Origin: Sulfurospirillum tamanense
GTDB lineage: Bacteria > Campylobacterota > Campylobacteria > Campylobacterales > Campylobacteraceae
Direction: 5' to 3'
DNA: 39,115 nucleotides
NCBI RefSeq assembly: GCF_016937535.1
Contig: NZ_JAFHKK010000024.1
Location: forward strand, 1-39,115
Shown here in pieces: positions 38,430 through 39,115 of the stretch; position 1 is the first letter of the stretch; each line of letters starts with the position of its first letter. The notes beneath the pieces were generated by a model, which was not told the DNA's origin, did not search any database, and saw only the letters and a list, made by a program, of their open reading frames with translations. The position numbers and the translations under genes were made by a program.

Positions 38430-39115
38430 ATTTCAATACAACGCTTGTGTCGTCTAGACGAAAACCCAGAACTTTTACATGTAAAGGAGTAAGATTTCAA
38501 TACAACGCTTGTGTCGGTTCTAGCTATCACAAGGGATTTTAAAGACGACTTCTTCCAATTTCAATACAACGCTTGTGTCGGTTCTAGAATCTAACTTTTT
38601 AGAGTTTGAAACTTTTTCAAAATATTTCAATACAACGCTTGTGTCGGTTCTAGATTACCAATAGAATTTATATAAGAAGTAATAAGAGTATTTCAATACA
38701 ACGCTTGTGTCGGTTCTAGTTTACAAAAGAAAAAACCAACAACGTCCACACCACTATTTCAATACAACGCTTGTGTCGGTTCTAGGCACAAACATTCAAG
38801 AGTCACAGCATAAAATCGGCAATTTCAATACAACGCTTGTGTCGGTTCTAGTTTTGACGGGAAAAGTGAAGCTCCCCTTTGCAAAGTTATTTCAATACAA
38901 CGCTTGTGTCGGTTCTAGTGGGAGCATGGGGAGGCATGTTTGATTGGTTTGGATTTCAATACAACGCTTGTGTCGGTTCTAGACCTTTTTGCAAAAGCAA
39001 CCAAAGATGGGAGTATTTGATTTCAATACAACGCTTGTGTCGGTTCTAGGTCTTATTAAACAAATTCGTAAACTACCTTTTCAAAATTTCAATACAACGC
39101 TTGTGTCGGTTCTAG
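38430..39115 (-). CRISPR. CRISPR array, leader-distal end (continues past the window)
   Basis: The repeat is 30 bp (ATTTCAATACAACG plus CTTGTGTCGGTTCTAG). Ten identical copies start at 38494, 38558, 38624, 38690, 38756, 38822, 38889, 38953, 39020 and 39086; the copy at 38430-38457 has lost 2 bp (GT) near its end. Spacers are 34-37 bp, all different. The reverse complement of the repeat ends in ATTGAAAT, the typical crRNA 5' handle of type I-A/I-B and type III systems, so transcription is probably leftward with the leader beyond the right edge. The decayed left repeats agree with this. No cas gene is in the window; the last repeat ends at the final base. Confidence 0.97.
38474..38485. repeat. 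Iterated palindrome copy inside a CRISPR spacer
   Basis: Perfect TTTACATGTAAA within the oldest well-defined spacer (38458-38493), in the context CTTTTACATGTAAAGGAGT. The flanking bases match no other copy in this window over the whole spacer. Confidence 0.9.

Noticed and set aside
38707-38943. 78-residue ORF inside the CRISPR array
   Set aside because: It is made of repeat and spacer sequence, with the repeat-derived peptide recurring; not a gene.

Overview
The window looks like a chromosomal segment of a Campylobacterota (Epsilonproteobacteria) species, probably a free-living, Sulfurospirillum-like organism. This is an inference from gene content: a CheB without a receiver domain, a short ExbB/ExbD/TonB set, LutABC lactate oxidation, many sensory proteins, and -10-dominated promoters of TATAAT type. 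No rRNA or tRNA gene was seen. Genes are dense, with frequent 1-30 bp overlaps and translational coupling.

Layout. 1-8216 (+) is signalling: the end of a PAS/degenerate-GGDEF protein, a hybrid histidine kinase with two periplasmic solute-binding domains, its REC-HD-GYP partner, and an MCP-cheB-cheR adaptation module. 8213-13247 (-) holds a cupin, a DnaQ-type exonuclease, a cNMP/CBS/DUF294 protein and a two-subunit sodium:solute symporter; the last four form a recognisable association. 13555-15951 holds a small orphan protein, an SGNH hydrolase, a DMT transporter and a LOG-family hydrolase. 15983-18682 (-) is lutABC. 18852-20075 (+) is a DEAD-box helicase. 20124-24699 (-) is a macA-macB-outer membrane factor operon. 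24830-31116 (-) is an iron/haem region: PepSY membrane protein, DUF4198 protein, TonB-dependent receptor, tonB, a 46-residue hemP, exbD and exbB, with Fur-box-like sites before three transcription units. 31428-35198 (+) is a PAS-HD-GYP protein, a tandem Usp protein and RecQ. 35179-35802 (-) is a Nudix hydrolase and YwbE. 36031-38293 (+) is a complete three-gene AmmeMemoRadiSam operon (amrA-amrS-amrB). 38364-39115 is the end of a CRISPR array that runs off the window.

The most striking signal is not a gene. The palindrome TTACATGTAA, usually extended to CCTTTACATGTAAAGG, occurs as 22 perfect 10-bp cores by hand count, about one per 1.8 kb, where chance predicts roughly 0.04. It lies in promoters and ribosome binding sites, in paired or 26-bp palindromes between convergent genes, inside unrelated coding sequences (mostly read as Leu-His-Val-Lys or Leu-Thr-Cys-Lys), and once inside a CRISPR spacer. 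It behaves like a highly iterated palindrome of unknown function.

A second unexplained element is a 134-bp sequence (35880-36013) directly upstream of the amr operon. It can fold into a 19-bp closing stem enclosing two hairpins whose loops carry CsrA-type GGA motifs.
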